Source of the DNA: Fibrobacter sp.
Lineage (GTDB): Bacteria; Fibrobacterota; Fibrobacteria; Fibrobacterales; Fibrobacteraceae
Reading direction: 5' to 3'
Assembly (NCBI GenBank): GCA_017642335.1
Contig: JAGCPF010000041.1
Location: 1-64,000 of the forward strand
DNA length: 64,000 nt
In this document: piece by piece, positions 9,927 through 18,576 of the stretch
Layout: every line of letters starts with the position of its first letter
How positions within the stretch are numbered: the first letter of the stretch is position 1
Program-made: the position numbers and the translations under genes
Notes under the pieces: model-generated
The model's input: the letters and a program-made list of their open reading frames with translations, nothing else
What the model was told of the DNA's origin: nothing
Database searches by the model: none

Positions 9927-10982
9927 ATGATTTGGTCTTCTTATACTCGTATTATCGCATCTATTTGTACGATAGCTTTCGCTGGGTTCGCATTCGCTGC
10001 GGATCCCGCTACGGCTCCTGCACCTGCAAAGGCAGCTCCTGCCGCCGCGGCCCCTGCTAAGGCTCCCGCTCCCGCACCTGCACCGGCACACGCCGCTGCA
10101 CCTGCTCCCGCAACGACATCTACCAAGGCTGCTCCCGCAGCGGCCCCTGCTCCTGCCAAGGAAGCCCCGAAGGCTGCCCCCGCAGCGGCCCCCGCTCCTG
10201 CCAAGGAAGCCCCGAAGGCTGCTCCGGCACCGGCCCCCGCTCCTGCCAAGGAAGCTCCGAAGGCTGCTCCGGCCAAGAAGGCTGAACAGAAGGTCGTACC
10301 TAGCGTGCCGGTCAACGTCGCTCCGAGAGGCGCTTCCACTCTTGACGAGATGATCCAGAAGAAACTCGACTCCCTGAGCAAGGTCAAGGTGAGCACTCCG
10401 GTTTCTTCCAACTCCGATAGCCTCGCCAGGGTCAAGGCCGACAGCGTCCGCAAGATGATCCAGGAAGGCAAGTACGTCCAGCGAGCCAAGTACGACAAGT
10501 CGAACTTCGATTCCTGGAAGATTGATACTGTTTTCCAGAAGAGCATGAAGGAATCCGTTTATGGTATCTGGCGCACTCCGATTGTCGCTCACGGTCACGC
10601 TTTCCGTGACGCCGAACTGCGCTTCGACATGAACGACACTGTTTACGGAACGACCCGCACTTACTCTGATTCGGGCCGCTACCAGATGACGGGCGAATAC
10701 ACCTTCAAGGCTCGCTACCGTTTCGACAACGATACGTCCATGGTTACCCGCGAAGTCTTTGCCGACCGTCAGGTGGTTCGCTGGGACTACATCGCGTTCC
10801 GCAAACTCGAGGACACCTTGACTTACAACCTCAAGAAACTCGAATTCCGCGACATGAACGACAACTGGTTGAATGCCCTGCAGGGCTTCGACAATGTTCC
10901 GCCTGAAGTCTACATCAAGGACGAGAAGCTTACCGCCGAGATGAAGAAGACTGCGGAACTCTGGGCGAAGAGAAAAAAATAA
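9927..10982 (+). CDS. Secreted protein with Pro/Ala-rich linker
   Basis: 351 residues. A signal peptide (cleavage after AFAFA, about residue 25) is followed by about 90 residues of Ala/Pro/Lys-rich low complexity and then a roughly 230-residue domain I do not recognise. That domain is rich in Tyr, Trp and charged residues (GIWRTPIVAHGHAFRD; RQVVRWDYIAFRKLED) and looks like an extended beta-rich fold. The linker is the type used to cross the periplasm or peptidoglycan. It ends 6 nt before the FecCD permease gene but has its own promoter. Function unknown. Confidence 0.75.
   Translation: MIWSSYTRIIASICTIAFAGFAFAADPATAPAPAKAAPAAAAPAKAPAPAPAPAHAAAPAPATTSTKAAPAAAPAPAKEAPKAAPAAAPAPAKEAPKAAPAPAPAPAKEAPKAAPAKKAEQKVVPSVPVNVAPRGASTLDEMIQKKLDSLSKVKVSTPVSSNSDSLARVKADSVRKMIQEGKYVQRAKYDKSNFDSWKIDTVFQKSMKESVYGIWRTPIVAHGHAFRDAELRFDMNDTVYGTTRTYSDSGRYQMTGEYTFKARYRFDNDTSMVTREVFADRQVVRWDYIAFRKLEDTLTYNLKKLEFRDMNDNWLNALQGFDNVPPEVYIKDEKLTAEMKKTAELWAKRKK
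10137..10271 (+). repeat. Three tandem 45-nt repeats coding for the Pro/Ala linker
   Basis: Three head-to-tail copies start at 10137, 10182 and 10227. Each encodes about 15 residues of the form A(A/P)APAPAKEAPKAAP and differs at only a few positions. Such near-identical repeats can change copy number by slippage or recombination. Confidence 0.85.
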
Positions 10983-10988
10983 GGGCCG

Positions 10989-11984
10989 ATGAAAAACCGC
11001 ATTTGGTTTTGCTTTGGTTTCCTTTTTCTAGTCGCCGTCTCTCTGAGCTTTTGCACATTGGCTACGGGACCTGTATGGGTTTCGTGGCCTGATTTTTTTT
11101 CGGCCCTTTTCGCCGGACCATCGGCTGAGGTCGGGGCTGATTCCATCACCTCGCAAATCATTTGGCGGCTCCGCGTGCCCAGGATGTGTGCGGCGGTGCT
11201 GGCCGGGACTTCGCTTTCGGTGGCGGGCCTTGCCCTGCAGACCGTCTTTTGCAACCCGCTTGCCGGACCGTTCGTGCTGGGTATCAGCAGCGGCGCGAGC
11301 CTGGGGGTGGCGCTCTCGTTGCTGGCCGGATTCAGTTTTGGCAACTTTGGCGTGCTCGGCGCGGCTGCGTTGGGTGCATCCGTTGTGACGATTATTGTCA
11401 TGTGGGTTTCGGGGCGTTTCCGCAATGTGGGCGTGCTCCTGATTGTGGGGCTTTTGCTCGGCTACCTGATCGACGCTATCGTGAGCGTGCTGATTGCGGG
11501 GAGCGAGGCCGAAGCGCTTCGCGTGTACGTGACGTGGAGCATGGGCAGCTTTGGTCGCATGCTGCTCGACGGCGTGTGGGTCTTTGCGCTCGCCGTGGCC
11601 GCGGGGCTTGGACTCGTGGTGGTGAGCATGCGCTACTTGAATGCGGCGAGGCTTGGCGACGATTTTGCCCGCGGTCTCGGTGTGCGCGTAGAAATTTCCA
11701 AGAAGTGCGTGCTGCTCGGTGCGAGTATCCTCGCTGCGGCGTGTACGGCGTTCTGCGGTCCGGTGGCTTTTGTGGGTATCGCCGTTCCTCACTTGGCTTT
11801 TATGTTGTTCAAAACGACCGACCACCGCGTCCTTGTGCCGGGGGCCGCGTTGTGTGGCACAGTGCTTTGCCTATTGGCTGGGCTCTTCCCGGTGAGTATC
11901 CCTCTGAATGCAGTACTCAGTATCGTCGGCGTGCCGGTCGTGTTTTACGTGCTGGTCCGCGGCTCTAGGACGGGGTGGTGGTGA
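10989..11984 (+). CDS. FecCD/BtuC-family ABC importer permease
   Basis: 331 residues, with a hydrophobic pattern of about nine to ten membrane helices. Hallmarks of the iron-siderophore/cobalamin/haem permease family are visible: RVPRMCAAVLAGTSLSVAGLALQ, the NPLAGPFVLGISSGASLG loop, and CGPVAFVGIAVPH, which contacts the ATPase. It would move an iron chelate, haem, cobalamin or another metal complex across the inner membrane. Its stop overlaps the start of the ATPase gene (TGATG). No periplasmic binding protein gene is adjacent, so the substrate is open. Confidence 0.9.
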   Translation: MKNRIWFCFGFLFLVAVSLSFCTLATGPVWVSWPDFFSALFAGPSAEVGADSITSQIIWRLRVPRMCAAVLAGTSLSVAGLALQTVFCNPLAGPFVLGISSGASLGVALSLLAGFSFGNFGVLGAAALGASVVTIIVMWVSGRFRNVGVLLIVGLLLGYLIDAIVSVLIAGSEAEALRVYVTWSMGSFGRMLLDGVWVFALAVAAGLGLVVVSMRYLNAARLGDDFARGLGVRVEISKKCVLLGASILAAACTAFCGPVAFVGIAVPHLAFMLFKTTDHRVLVPGAALCGTVLCLLAGLFPVSIPLNAVLSIVGVPVVFYVLVRGSRTGWW

Positions 11985-12739
11985 TGGCTTGCGATGTGCT
12001 GTTGAAGTGCGAGAACCTTTGCGTAGGTTATGGTGCCGTCCGCTCCAAACGGGGTGCCGAGCATCCGCAGTCCCTGTTCGAACCGTTTTCGTTTGAACTG
12101 CATGCTGGCGAAGTCGTCGCCTTGATGGGCGTGAACGGCTGTGGGAAAAGTACGCTCCTCAAGACGTTTGCCGGTCTTGTTCCCCAGGTTTCGGGGGATG
12201 TGTTCTTGGATGGGACGCCTTTGCAAGCCTGGAACGCTCGCGAGCGGGCCCGTCGTGTCGGGCTTGTCCGCATGTCGGGCACGGCACCGGACCGCATGAC
12301 GGTCCGGGAATTCGTGGGGCTTGGCCGTTCGCCGTATTCCGGTTTTCTGGATGGCCGGACCGCGGAAGATGAAAGAATCGTGGACGACGCGATGCAGGCG
12401 ACGGACGTGGCCTGCTTTGCGGAGCGCCCTTTTACGGAACTGAGTGACGGCGAGCGTAGCCGTGTGTTCCTTGCCGAGGCGGTTGCCCAGCAGGTGAACG
12501 TGCTGTTGCTTGACGAGCCGAACGCGTTCCTCGATATCCCGAGGAGCCATGCGCTGTTCCGTCTGCTGAAAAAATTTGTCGGGATGCGCAAAATGGGAAT
12601 CATCGTTTCGACCCATTCCATTGAGTATGCCGAAAAGTATTGCGACCGCATCGCCGTCATTGACGGTGGCCGTTTCCGTGTGGCGAACGCTTCAGAGGCG
12701 CGCGACCTCGGGCTTTTGGACTGGGCGAGGGCGGAATGA
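11984..12739 (+). CDS. ABC importer ATPase (FecE/BtuD family)
   Basis: 251 residues with all nucleotide-binding motifs: Walker A GVNGCGKST, signature LSDGERSRV, Walker B VLLLDEPNAFLD, and a switch histidine in IIVSTHS. It energises the permease encoded just upstream, whose stop codon overlaps this start. The signature reads LSDGE rather than LSGGQ, which is common in this subfamily. An insertion of about 15 residues lies between the first strand and Walker A. Its own stop overlaps the next start by 4 nt. Confidence 0.92.
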   Translation: MACDVLLKCENLCVGYGAVRSKRGAEHPQSLFEPFSFELHAGEVVALMGVNGCGKSTLLKTFAGLVPQVSGDVFLDGTPLQAWNARERARRVGLVRMSGTAPDRMTVREFVGLGRSPYSGFLDGRTAEDERIVDDAMQATDVACFAERPFTELSDGERSRVFLAEAVAQQVNVLLLDEPNAFLDIPRSHALFRLLKKFVGMRKMGIIVSTHSIEYAEKYCDRIAVIDGGRFRVANASEARDLGLLDWARAE

Positions 12740-13743
12740 TTGCCCGTCTGGCGAAGCTTTGCCTGGTGTTGCAGGTGCTGTGCGTGCTGTTGCCGGGATG
12801 GCTGTTGCTGTCTTGCGCTGGGAATACCCCGCGCGATGCTGGCGAGGGCGATTCTCGCGAAACCGCCGGGCAGCCGGACCGACAAGTTGCTGGACAGCCG
12901 TCCCAGCATTTTTTCTGGAAGGTCTCCGACGCAAATTCCTCCGTTTGGCTGCTCGGGAGCATCCATTTTGCCGATTCTTCGTTTTATCCACTCGATTCCG
13001 TTATCGAGACTGCTTTCGTGAATGCCGAGGAACTAGCCGTCGAAATTGATGTGACCGATGATTCCGTGAGTACCGAAATCGCTTCGGAGAGCATGCAGCA
13101 GGGAATGATGCCTGCGGGAAAGCGCTTGCAAGATATTTTGCCTCCGGAAATGTGGAATTCGATTGACAGCATTTGTACCGCATGGGGTTTCCCGTCGATG
13201 ACTTTGCAGGTGATGCGGCCGTGGCTTGCTGCGATGACGTTGAGTGCCTTTGCCATCCAGCGTGTTGGTATCGATCCGACGCTCGGCGTGGATGCCGTGC
13301 TGCTGGACCGCGCTGCGCATGACGGTAAGGCCATCGTGGGGCTCGAGACGGCGAGCGAGCAGATTGGCGCCCTAGCCGACACGACGGATTCCGATTCGGC
13401 GGGCATTTTCTATCTCAAGTCCACGTTGCGCGAGGTGTCGGAGCTAGACTCGATGGTGGCGCGGATTGTGCGTGCTTGGAAAACGGGCGACGATGCTCTT
13501 TTGCGCGAGACGATGGCGGATGAACGGGACTATGACGAGGGATCCGCCGAAAAGGAAATCAGCGACAAGATAGACGAAAAGGTTTACAAGAGCCGCAACG
13601 TGAAGATGGCGGAGCGCATTGCAGAATTCCTCTCCGAAGACAGAAACGTGTTTGTCGTGGTGGGGGCTGCGCACTTGGTGCTTGACGAAGACAATGTCGT
13701 CGATTTGTTGCGCCGTCGTGGGCTTAAAGTACAACGTTATTAA
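12736..13743 (+). CDS. TraB/GumN-family lipoprotein
   Basis: 335 residues. The N-terminus is a lipoprotein signal with lipobox LLSC (Cys27). The TraB/GumN (Tiki-like) domain follows, with WLLGSIHFAD near its start and VVVGAAHLVLDEDNVVDLLRRRGLKV at the end, the two histidine-containing motifs that define the family. Eukaryotic Tiki members are metal-dependent proteases; bacterial roles are poorly known. The ATGA overlap with the ABC ATPase gene shows translational coupling, so a link to metal-chelate uptake is a reasonable inference. The 3' end overlaps the convergent activator gene by a few bases. Confidence 0.85.
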   Translation: MIARLAKLCLVLQVLCVLLPGWLLLSCAGNTPRDAGEGDSRETAGQPDRQVAGQPSQHFFWKVSDANSSVWLLGSIHFADSSFYPLDSVIETAFVNAEELAVEIDVTDDSVSTEIASESMQQGMMPAGKRLQDILPPEMWNSIDSICTAWGFPSMTLQVMRPWLAAMTLSAFAIQRVGIDPTLGVDAVLLDRAAHDGKAIVGLETASEQIGALADTTDSDSAGIFYLKSTLREVSELDSMVARIVRAWKTGDDALLRETMADERDYDEGSAEKEISDKIDEKVYKSRNVKMAERIAEFLSEDRNVFVVVGAAHLVLDEDNVVDLLRRRGLKVQRY

Positions 13744-15071
13744 CGGATATCCTTGACATTCAGGCCGAGTCGGGCCAGTCTGTTGTACAGCGCCGTGCGT
13801 ATCATGCCGAGCTTGTCGGCCGCCAGGCTGATGGATCCATTGCATTCAAGAATCTTTGCCTTGAGGAATTCCTTTTCCTCGTCAAGCTGCATTTCGCGGA
13901 AGTCTTCGTATGTGGCTGCTGTCGTCGCGTTCCCTGAACCCGGCGTTCTGCCTGCTGCAAAGCCCATGCTCGAGTCGATTTGCAGGTCGTCGGCGTTCAA
14001 GATGCCGGGGGCGGTAAAACAGAGCGTGCGCTGGATGACGTTTTCCAGTTCACGGATATTGCCGGGCCAGTCGTGTGCTTGTAGCTTTTGCAAGGCTTCG
14101 GGCGAGAGCGTGTAGGGTTCGCCTTCGGGAGCGTACTGGCGGATAAAGTAGTTGGCAAGGTCCTCGATGTCTTCCTTGCGTGCGCGCAGCGGGGAAAGTT
14201 GTACCGGAATCACGTTCAGACGGTAGAAAAGGTCTTCACGGAAGCGCTTCTCGCGGATTTCTTCGCGCAGGTCGCGGTTGGTGGCCGCAATGATGCGGAC
14301 ATTGATATGGCGCGTCTTGTTCGCACCGATGGGGCGAATTTCGTGGTTCTGGATAACGCGTAGCAGTTTGACCTGGGCGTGGAGCGGCATGTCGCCGATT
14401 TCGTCGAGGAATATGGCTCCGCCGTTCGCTTCTTCGAAAAGCCCGATGCGTTCGTTCTGCGCTCCGGTGAAAGCCCCGCGCGTGTGCCCGAACAGTTCGC
14501 TTTCGAAAAGGGCTTCGGGGATGGCGCTGCAGTTCACCGTGACGAACTTGTCGTACACGCAGGCGATGGCTCGCGCGATGAGGTCCTTGCCGACACCCGA
14601 TTCGCCCTGGATGAGGACGGAACCCGTGTGGAGTATAGCCCTTTCCACGGTCTTGCGGAGGTTCTGCATGGCCTCGCTCTTGCCGACAAGGTGCGACATT
14701 CTCTCGCGGAAAGTGCGCTTCGCGGTGTAGATTTCCTTGAGGCGCGCGATCTTGCTCATCAGGTGGAGCCGCAGCGCTTCGACGGAAAGGATGATGTCGT
14801 AGAGGTTGTTCGGAATGTCCCTGAACTTGTCCGGATTCTCGGCGTAGGCGAGAATCATCGTGTCCGGGTTACGGCTTCGCAGCTTGGAGAGCGCGTCCGC
14901 GCTTTCGTTTGCGAAGGCGTCCAGGTCCCAGATGACGAGCGATGCGCGGTTGTCTGTATTGGCAGCCTGCGCTATGGGGAAGATGTTTACCGGATAATCC
15001 ACGGAAGAAAGGACGTCCTGGATGAACGAGGACGTCGCATTTTCTTTCGTGAAAAAGTCGATGGGTAACAT
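13740..15071 (-). CDS. Sigma-54-dependent transcriptional activator (NtrC-type)
   Basis: 443 residues. Residues 1-110 look like a decayed receiver domain: strand VIWDLDAF keeps acidic residues, but the usual lysine after the fifth strand is missing. The AAA+ domain has Walker A GESGVGKD (156-163), the sigma-54-contacting GAFTGA loop (199-204), Walker B AIFLDEI and a FYRLNVIPV segment. The C-terminus is a Fis-type helix-turn-helix (SLAADKLGMIRTALYNRLARLGL). It should drive open-complex formation at sigma-54 promoters. It is the last gene of the rho-proC-activator unit, 24 nt after proC. Confidence 0.92.
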   Translation of the reverse strand: MLPIDFFTKENATSSFIQDVLSSVDYPVNIFPIAQAANTDNRASLVIWDLDAFANESADALSKLRSRNPDTMILAYAENPDKFRDIPNNLYDIILSVEALRLHLMSKIARLKEIYTAKRTFRERMSHLVGKSEAMQNLRKTVERAILHTGSVLIQGESGVGKDLIARAIACVYDKFVTVNCSAIPEALFESELFGHTRGAFTGAQNERIGLFEEANGGAIFLDEIGDMPLHAQVKLLRVIQNHEIRPIGANKTRHINVRIIAATNRDLREEIREKRFREDLFYRLNVIPVQLSPLRARKEDIEDLANYFIRQYAPEGEPYTLSPEALQKLQAHDWPGNIRELENVIQRTLCFTAPGILNADDLQIDSSMGFAAGRTPGSGNATTAATYEDFREMQLDEEKEFLKAKILECNGSISLAADKLGMIRTALYNRLARLGLNVKDIR

Positions 15072-15095
15072 CTTTCTCGTTTAGCGGGGTGGGCT

Positions 15096-15902
15096 TTACT
15101 TGCCCAGTTCCTTGGAGCGTTCTGTCCCGGCAACGACGGCCTTGATGAGGGAGCTGCGGAAAGCTCCTTCTTCGAGGGCGTTCACGCCGGCGATGGTCGT
15201 TCCGGCGGGGGAGCAGACCATGGCGCACAAGTCGCTCGGGCTCTTGCCGGATTGCTTGACGAGTTCGACGCTGCCTTCAATTGTGCCGAGGGCGAGCTTG
15301 AGCGCGACATCGCGGGTGAGGCCGGCCTTGACACCGCCACGGGTGAGACCTTCGATGAACTCGAAAACGTACGCAGGGGCACTACCGGAAAGTCCGGTGA
15401 CGGCGTCCATGAGGGATTCGGTGACGCGGCAGGTGACTCCGATGGTGCCGAAAATCTTCTCGGCGGTGGAAAGCGTCTTTTCGCTGACGCCGTCAGTGGC
15501 GAGAGCCACTGTGCCCTTGCCCACGGTGAGCGGGAGGTTGGGCATCACGCGCAGCACCTGGTTCTTGGCGCCGAGAACATCGGTGAGGCTCTTGCGGGCG
15601 ACACCCGCCATGATGCTCACGAAGGTCTTTGTCCCCTTGAGGGTCTTGGCGGCATTCTTCCATTCGGGAGCGACGCTCTTGAAAATCTGCGGCTTCACGC
15701 AGAGGAAAGTCACGTCGGCCTTCTTGACGCCATCGGCGAAATCCTTCACGCGCACGCATCCGAGAGCCGTGACGGCTTCGGCGGCCTTGTCGCTAGGGTC
15801 GAAGAAGAGGATGTCCTTGGGATTGTTGCCGGCGTTCAGGAGGCCGCGGAGGATTGCTCCTCCCATGTTGCCGGTGCCTGCGAAGAAAATTTTTTCACTC
15901 AT
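15096..15902 (-). CDS. proC: Pyrroline-5-carboxylate reductase
   Basis: 268 residues, the family size. It catalyses the last step of proline synthesis, NAD(P)H-dependent reduction of pyrroline-5-carboxylate. The N-terminal nucleotide-binding motif is FAGTGNMGGAILRGLL. The C-terminal dimerisation domain contains DAVTGLSGSAPAYVF and CSPAGTTIAGVNALEEGAFR, the ProC signature. It starts 9 nt after the rho stop codon, so it is very likely co-transcribed with rho. Confidence 0.95.
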   Translation of the reverse strand: MSEKIFFAGTGNMGGAILRGLLNAGNNPKDILFFDPSDKAAEAVTALGCVRVKDFADGVKKADVTFLCVKPQIFKSVAPEWKNAAKTLKGTKTFVSIMAGVARKSLTDVLGAKNQVLRVMPNLPLTVGKGTVALATDGVSEKTLSTAEKIFGTIGVTCRVTESLMDAVTGLSGSAPAYVFEFIEGLTRGGVKAGLTRDVALKLALGTIEGSVELVKQSGKSPSDLCAMVCSPAGTTIAGVNALEEGAFRSSLIKAVVAGTERSKELGK

Positions 15903-15911
15903 TGCTTTACC

Positions 15912-17786
15912 TTACTTGTTCATAGAGTTGAGGAACGTTTCGTTGTCCTCGTAGAGTTTCATCTTGCTGATCATGAAGTCCATGATTTCGGTGGAGGTCA
16001 TGTCCTGCAGGTAGCGGCGGAGAATCCAGACGCGCTGGAGTTCGTCTTCGGTGAGCAGGAGCTCTTCCTTACGCGTACCCGACTTGAAAATGTCGATGGC
16101 GGGCCAGATGCGCTTTTCGGAAAGGCGGCGGTCCAGCACGAGTTCCATGTTGCCGGTACCCTTGAATTCTTCGAAGATCACTTCGTCCATGCGGCTGCCG
16201 GTTTCGATAAGCGCCGTGCCCATGATGGTGAGCGATCCGCCGTTCTCGATTTTACGTGCGGCACCGAAGAAGCGCTTGGGGCGCTGCATGGCGTTCGCGT
16301 CCACACCGCCAGAAAGAATCTTGCCGGAGTGGGGAATGACAACGTTGTTCGCACGGGCGAAACGTGTGATGGAGTCGAGGAGGATGACCACGTCGTTGCC
16401 GTTTTCCACGAGGCGTTTCGCTTTCTCGATGACGATGTCGGCGACGCGGGTATGGTGCTCGGGCGGCTCGTCGAACGTGGAGGCGATGACTTCGCCCTTC
16501 ACGTGGCGGCGCATGTCCGTCACTTCTTCGGGACGTTCGTCGATGAGGAGCACGATGAGCTTGACTTCGGGATGGTTCTGCGTGATGGCGTTGGCGATGT
16601 TCTGCAGGAGCACCGTCTTACCGGTACGCGGGGGAGCGAGGATGATGCCGCGCTGGCCCTTGCCAATGGGCGTGAACAAATTCATGACGCGCGTGCTGAA
16701 CTCGTCCTTTTTCCATTCCAGATTGAGTTTCTGGTTCGGGTGGATCGGGGTGAGGTATTCGAACGCGACGCGGCGCTTCGTCCTTTCGGGGGCGTCGAAG
16801 TTCACGGTGTCGATGCGCATCAGAGCAAAATACTTTTCCTGCTCTCTCGGCTGGCGGACCTGTCCAGTGATGGTGTCGCCCATCTTCAGGTCGAAACGGC
16901 GGATCCAGTTCTGGCTGATGTAGATGTCGTCCGGGCCGGCCTGGTAGTTGTGGTCGGGATTGCGGAGGAATCCGTAGCCTTCGGGCATGATTTCGAGGAC
17001 GCCTTCAGCGTAGATCGGAGTGTCTTCGCCGTTGGTTGCGCTGAGGATGCGGTAAATCAGCGCCTGCTTACGCATCTTCTTGAAATCGGGGATGTTCAGT
17101 TCCATTGCCTGGCGCTGGAGTTCGAACATCGGGAGACCGCGCAGTTCCTTCCACTTGGCGCGGGAGGCGGCCACCTTCTCGGGGTCGGGGGGCGGCAACT
17201 GCACGGAATCGTCGAGAATGTCGTCTTGCGGCAAGAAACGGTTGCGGCGGTTCTTGAACTTGTTGAACTTGTTGAATTTGTTGAACTTGTTGTTGCCGTT
17301 GTTCCCGTTGTTGCCATTATTGTTGTTGAACTGCTGGCGCTGTTGGTTGCCGTCTTGGTTCTGCGGGTTGGCGTTCTGCTGGCCGTTTTCGCCGGCCTGT
17401 GCCTGGGCACCTTCGGATGCCGGTGCTGCACCTTCCTGGCTGGGGGCCTTCTGTTCGTTTGTCTCTATTCCGAGTTCGCGGGCTTGGCGGCGTTCTGCGG
17501 CTTCGATGCCGTCGACGGGTTCGTTGCGCGGGGCTTCGGGGCGCGGGGATTCAAAGACGGGTTCGAAGGCGGGCTCTGCCACACGTTCTGCCTTCGGACG
17601 GGGGGTGCGGGTCTCTTGTGCGATCTCCGATGCTTCGGGTTCGGCGGCTTTTTTCTCTGCGTCTGCGGCCGCCTTGGGCTTGCGTCCGCGGCGCTTGGGC
17701 TGCTGGGCGGCTTCGCCTTCGGGCTTGGGTGCAGTTTCTAGTTCCAATGCGTTATCTTGATCTTGAATTTTCTTTGTTCTAGGCAC
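15912..17786 (-). CDS. rho: Transcription termination factor Rho with long disordered N-terminal region
   Basis: 624 residues, against about 420 for E. coli Rho. The extra ~200 residues at the N-terminus are low complexity: Lys/Glu/Ala/Pro at first, then an Asn/Gly-rich run with NKFNKFNKF units. The canonical RNA-binding domain ([29 protein letters not shown]) and the hexameric ATPase follow, with Walker [13 protein letters not shown] near residue 388 and [13 protein letters not shown]. Start is GTG with AGGA 8 nt upstream. Rho ends untranslated transcripts. Asn-rich disordered inserts in Rho are known in Bacteroidota, where one has been linked to phase separation; a similar role here is inference. 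Confidence 0.96.
   Translation of the reverse strand: MPRTKKIQDQDNALELETAPKPEGEAAQQPKRRGRKPKAAADAEKKAAEPEASEIAQETRTPRPKAERVAEPAFEPVFESPRPEAPRNEPVDGIEAAERRQARELGIETNEQKAPSQEGAAPASEGAQAQAGENGQQNANPQNQDGNQQRQQFNNNNGNNGNNGNNKFNKFNKFNKFKNRRNRFLPQDDILDDSVQLPPPDPEKVAASRAKWKELRGLPMFELQRQAMELNIPDFKKMRKQALIYRILSATNGEDTPIYAEGVLEIMPEGYGFLRNPDHNYQAGPDDIYISQNWIRRFDLKMGDTITGQVRQPREQEKYFALMRIDTVNFDAPERTKRRVAFEYLTPIHPNQKLNLEWKKDEFSTRVMNLFTPIGKGQRGIILAPPRTGKTVLLQNIANAITQNHPEVKLIVLLIDERPEEVTDMRRHVKGEVIASTFDEPPEHHTRVADIVIEKAKRLVENGNDVVILLDSITRFARANNVVIPHSGKILSGGVDANAMQRPKRFFGAARKIENGGSLTIMGTALIETGSRMDEVIFEEFKGTGNMELVLDRRLSEKRIWPAIDIFKSGTRKEELLLTEDELQRVWILRRYLQDMTSTEIMDFMISKMKLYEDNETFLNSMNK
17230..17340 (-). repeat. 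Low-complexity Asn-rich tract in rho
   Basis: Short tandem units (about 9 nt, coding for Asn-Lys-Phe) and AAC-rich triplets encode the NNNNGNNGNN and NKFNKF stretch of the Rho disordered region. The units are nearly identical at the DNA level, so length variation between strains is likely. Confidence 0.7.
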
Positions 17787-17910
17787 TGTAGCGTCCTTCT
17801 GTAGATTGAATTAAAAAAACTTTTTTTGAATTAATGAATGTTGATGAATTGAACAACAGCTTGGCTTGCAAGTCTGTGATTTCCGAAAATTTGATTGGAA
17901 TAAATAAAAC

Positions 17911-17925
17911 GTTCTCCTTGAGAAC
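17911..17925. promoter_or_regulatory. Perfect inverted repeat in the rho/folK divergent gap
   Basis: GTTCTC-CTT-GAGAAC, a perfect 6-3-6 palindrome, lies about 125 nt upstream of rho and 140 nt upstream of folK in a 279-bp AT-rich gap. It could be an operator for a dimeric regulator or a small RNA hairpin in the rho leader. No known regulator consensus was recognised. The rest of the gap holds A/T runs only. Confidence 0.35.
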
Positions 17926-18053
17926 TGCCATAAGATACATAAAATTATTGGCTTTGTCATAGAAAAAGTTGAAAAAAGGGAAAAAAATTTTTTTTAGCGA
18001 ATAAATCAGAAGTATTTCCTCTTTTTGGGCATTTCTAGCCGTTTTGGAATAGT

Positions 18054-18061
18054 TATATTAG
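18054..18061 (+). promoter_or_regulatory. Promoter-like box abutting folK
   Basis: TATATTAG ends 4 nt before the folK GTG start. The surrounding GTTATATTAGTGC is shared with the region just upstream of radA. There is no Shine-Dalgarno site. Confidence 0.45.
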
Positions 18062-18065
18062 TGCC

Positions 18066-18575
18066 GTGGATTCGTTAGAAAGAGTTTTTATCGCCCTGGG
18101 TAGCAATGTTGCGCCTCGTTGGGTCAATCTTTTTTCTGGCAGGGACATGCTCCGTCGCATTTCTTCGGGTGGCTGGAAGGAAAGCCCTGTGTACGAGACT
18201 CCGCCTGTAGGTCCGGCGGGTCAAGGTCCATATTTCAACCAGGTTGTGAGCTTCATGTATTCCGGGACGCCCAAGCGCTTGCTCAACTATTTGAAGGGCG
18301 CAGAAATTCTTCTGGGTCGCAAGGATCGTGGGCATTGGAATTCGCGTGAAATCGACCTGGACTTGCTGTATTATGGAAAGTTTGTCCAGGCGGGGCGCCC
18401 CTGCATCCCGCATCCGGAACTGGACAGGAGACAGTTCGTGCTGGTCCCCTTGAACGACATTGCGCCGGATTGGGTGGATGCGTTGAGCGGCTGCACGGTG
18501 GGCTCCATGCTGCAATCTCTCCTGGCTCGGGAAGAGAAAATCCCTTTCCGCACGATAACGGAGGTGGAACCCTAA
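18066..18575 (+). CDS. folK: 6-hydroxymethyl-7,8-dihydropterin pyrophosphokinase
   Basis: 169 residues. It transfers pyrophosphate from ATP to 6-hydroxymethyl-7,8-dihydropterin in folate synthesis. Family signatures are FIALGSNV at the N-terminus, ESPVYETPPVG, FNQVVSF, and HWNSREIDLDLLYYG, the HPPK signature that binds magnesium and ATP. The start is GTG, placed 4 nt after a promoter-like box. It is followed one base later by the deoxynucleoside kinase gene. Confidence 0.95.
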   Translation: MDSLERVFIALGSNVAPRWVNLFSGRDMLRRISSGGWKESPVYETPPVGPAGQGPYFNQVVSFMYSGTPKRLLNYLKGAEILLGRKDRGHWNSREIDLDLLYYGKFVQAGRPCIPHPELDRRQFVLVPLNDIAPDWVDALSGCTVGSMLQSLLAREEKIPFRTITEVEP

Positions 18576-18576
18576 T

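Noticed and set aside
9909..10598. Gly/Arg/Ser-rich minus-strand frame opposite the Pro/Ala linker
   Set aside because: It is the reverse complement of repeated Ala-Pro codons and carries no independent evidence.
10980..11000. Cobalamin riboswitch before the FecCD permease gene
   Set aside because: Only 6 nt separate it from the preceding gene, and no B12-box sequence was seen upstream.
15252..17741. An 829-codon plus-strand frame over proC and rho
   Set aside because: It spans two well-identified genes in antisense and its composition is an artefact of them.
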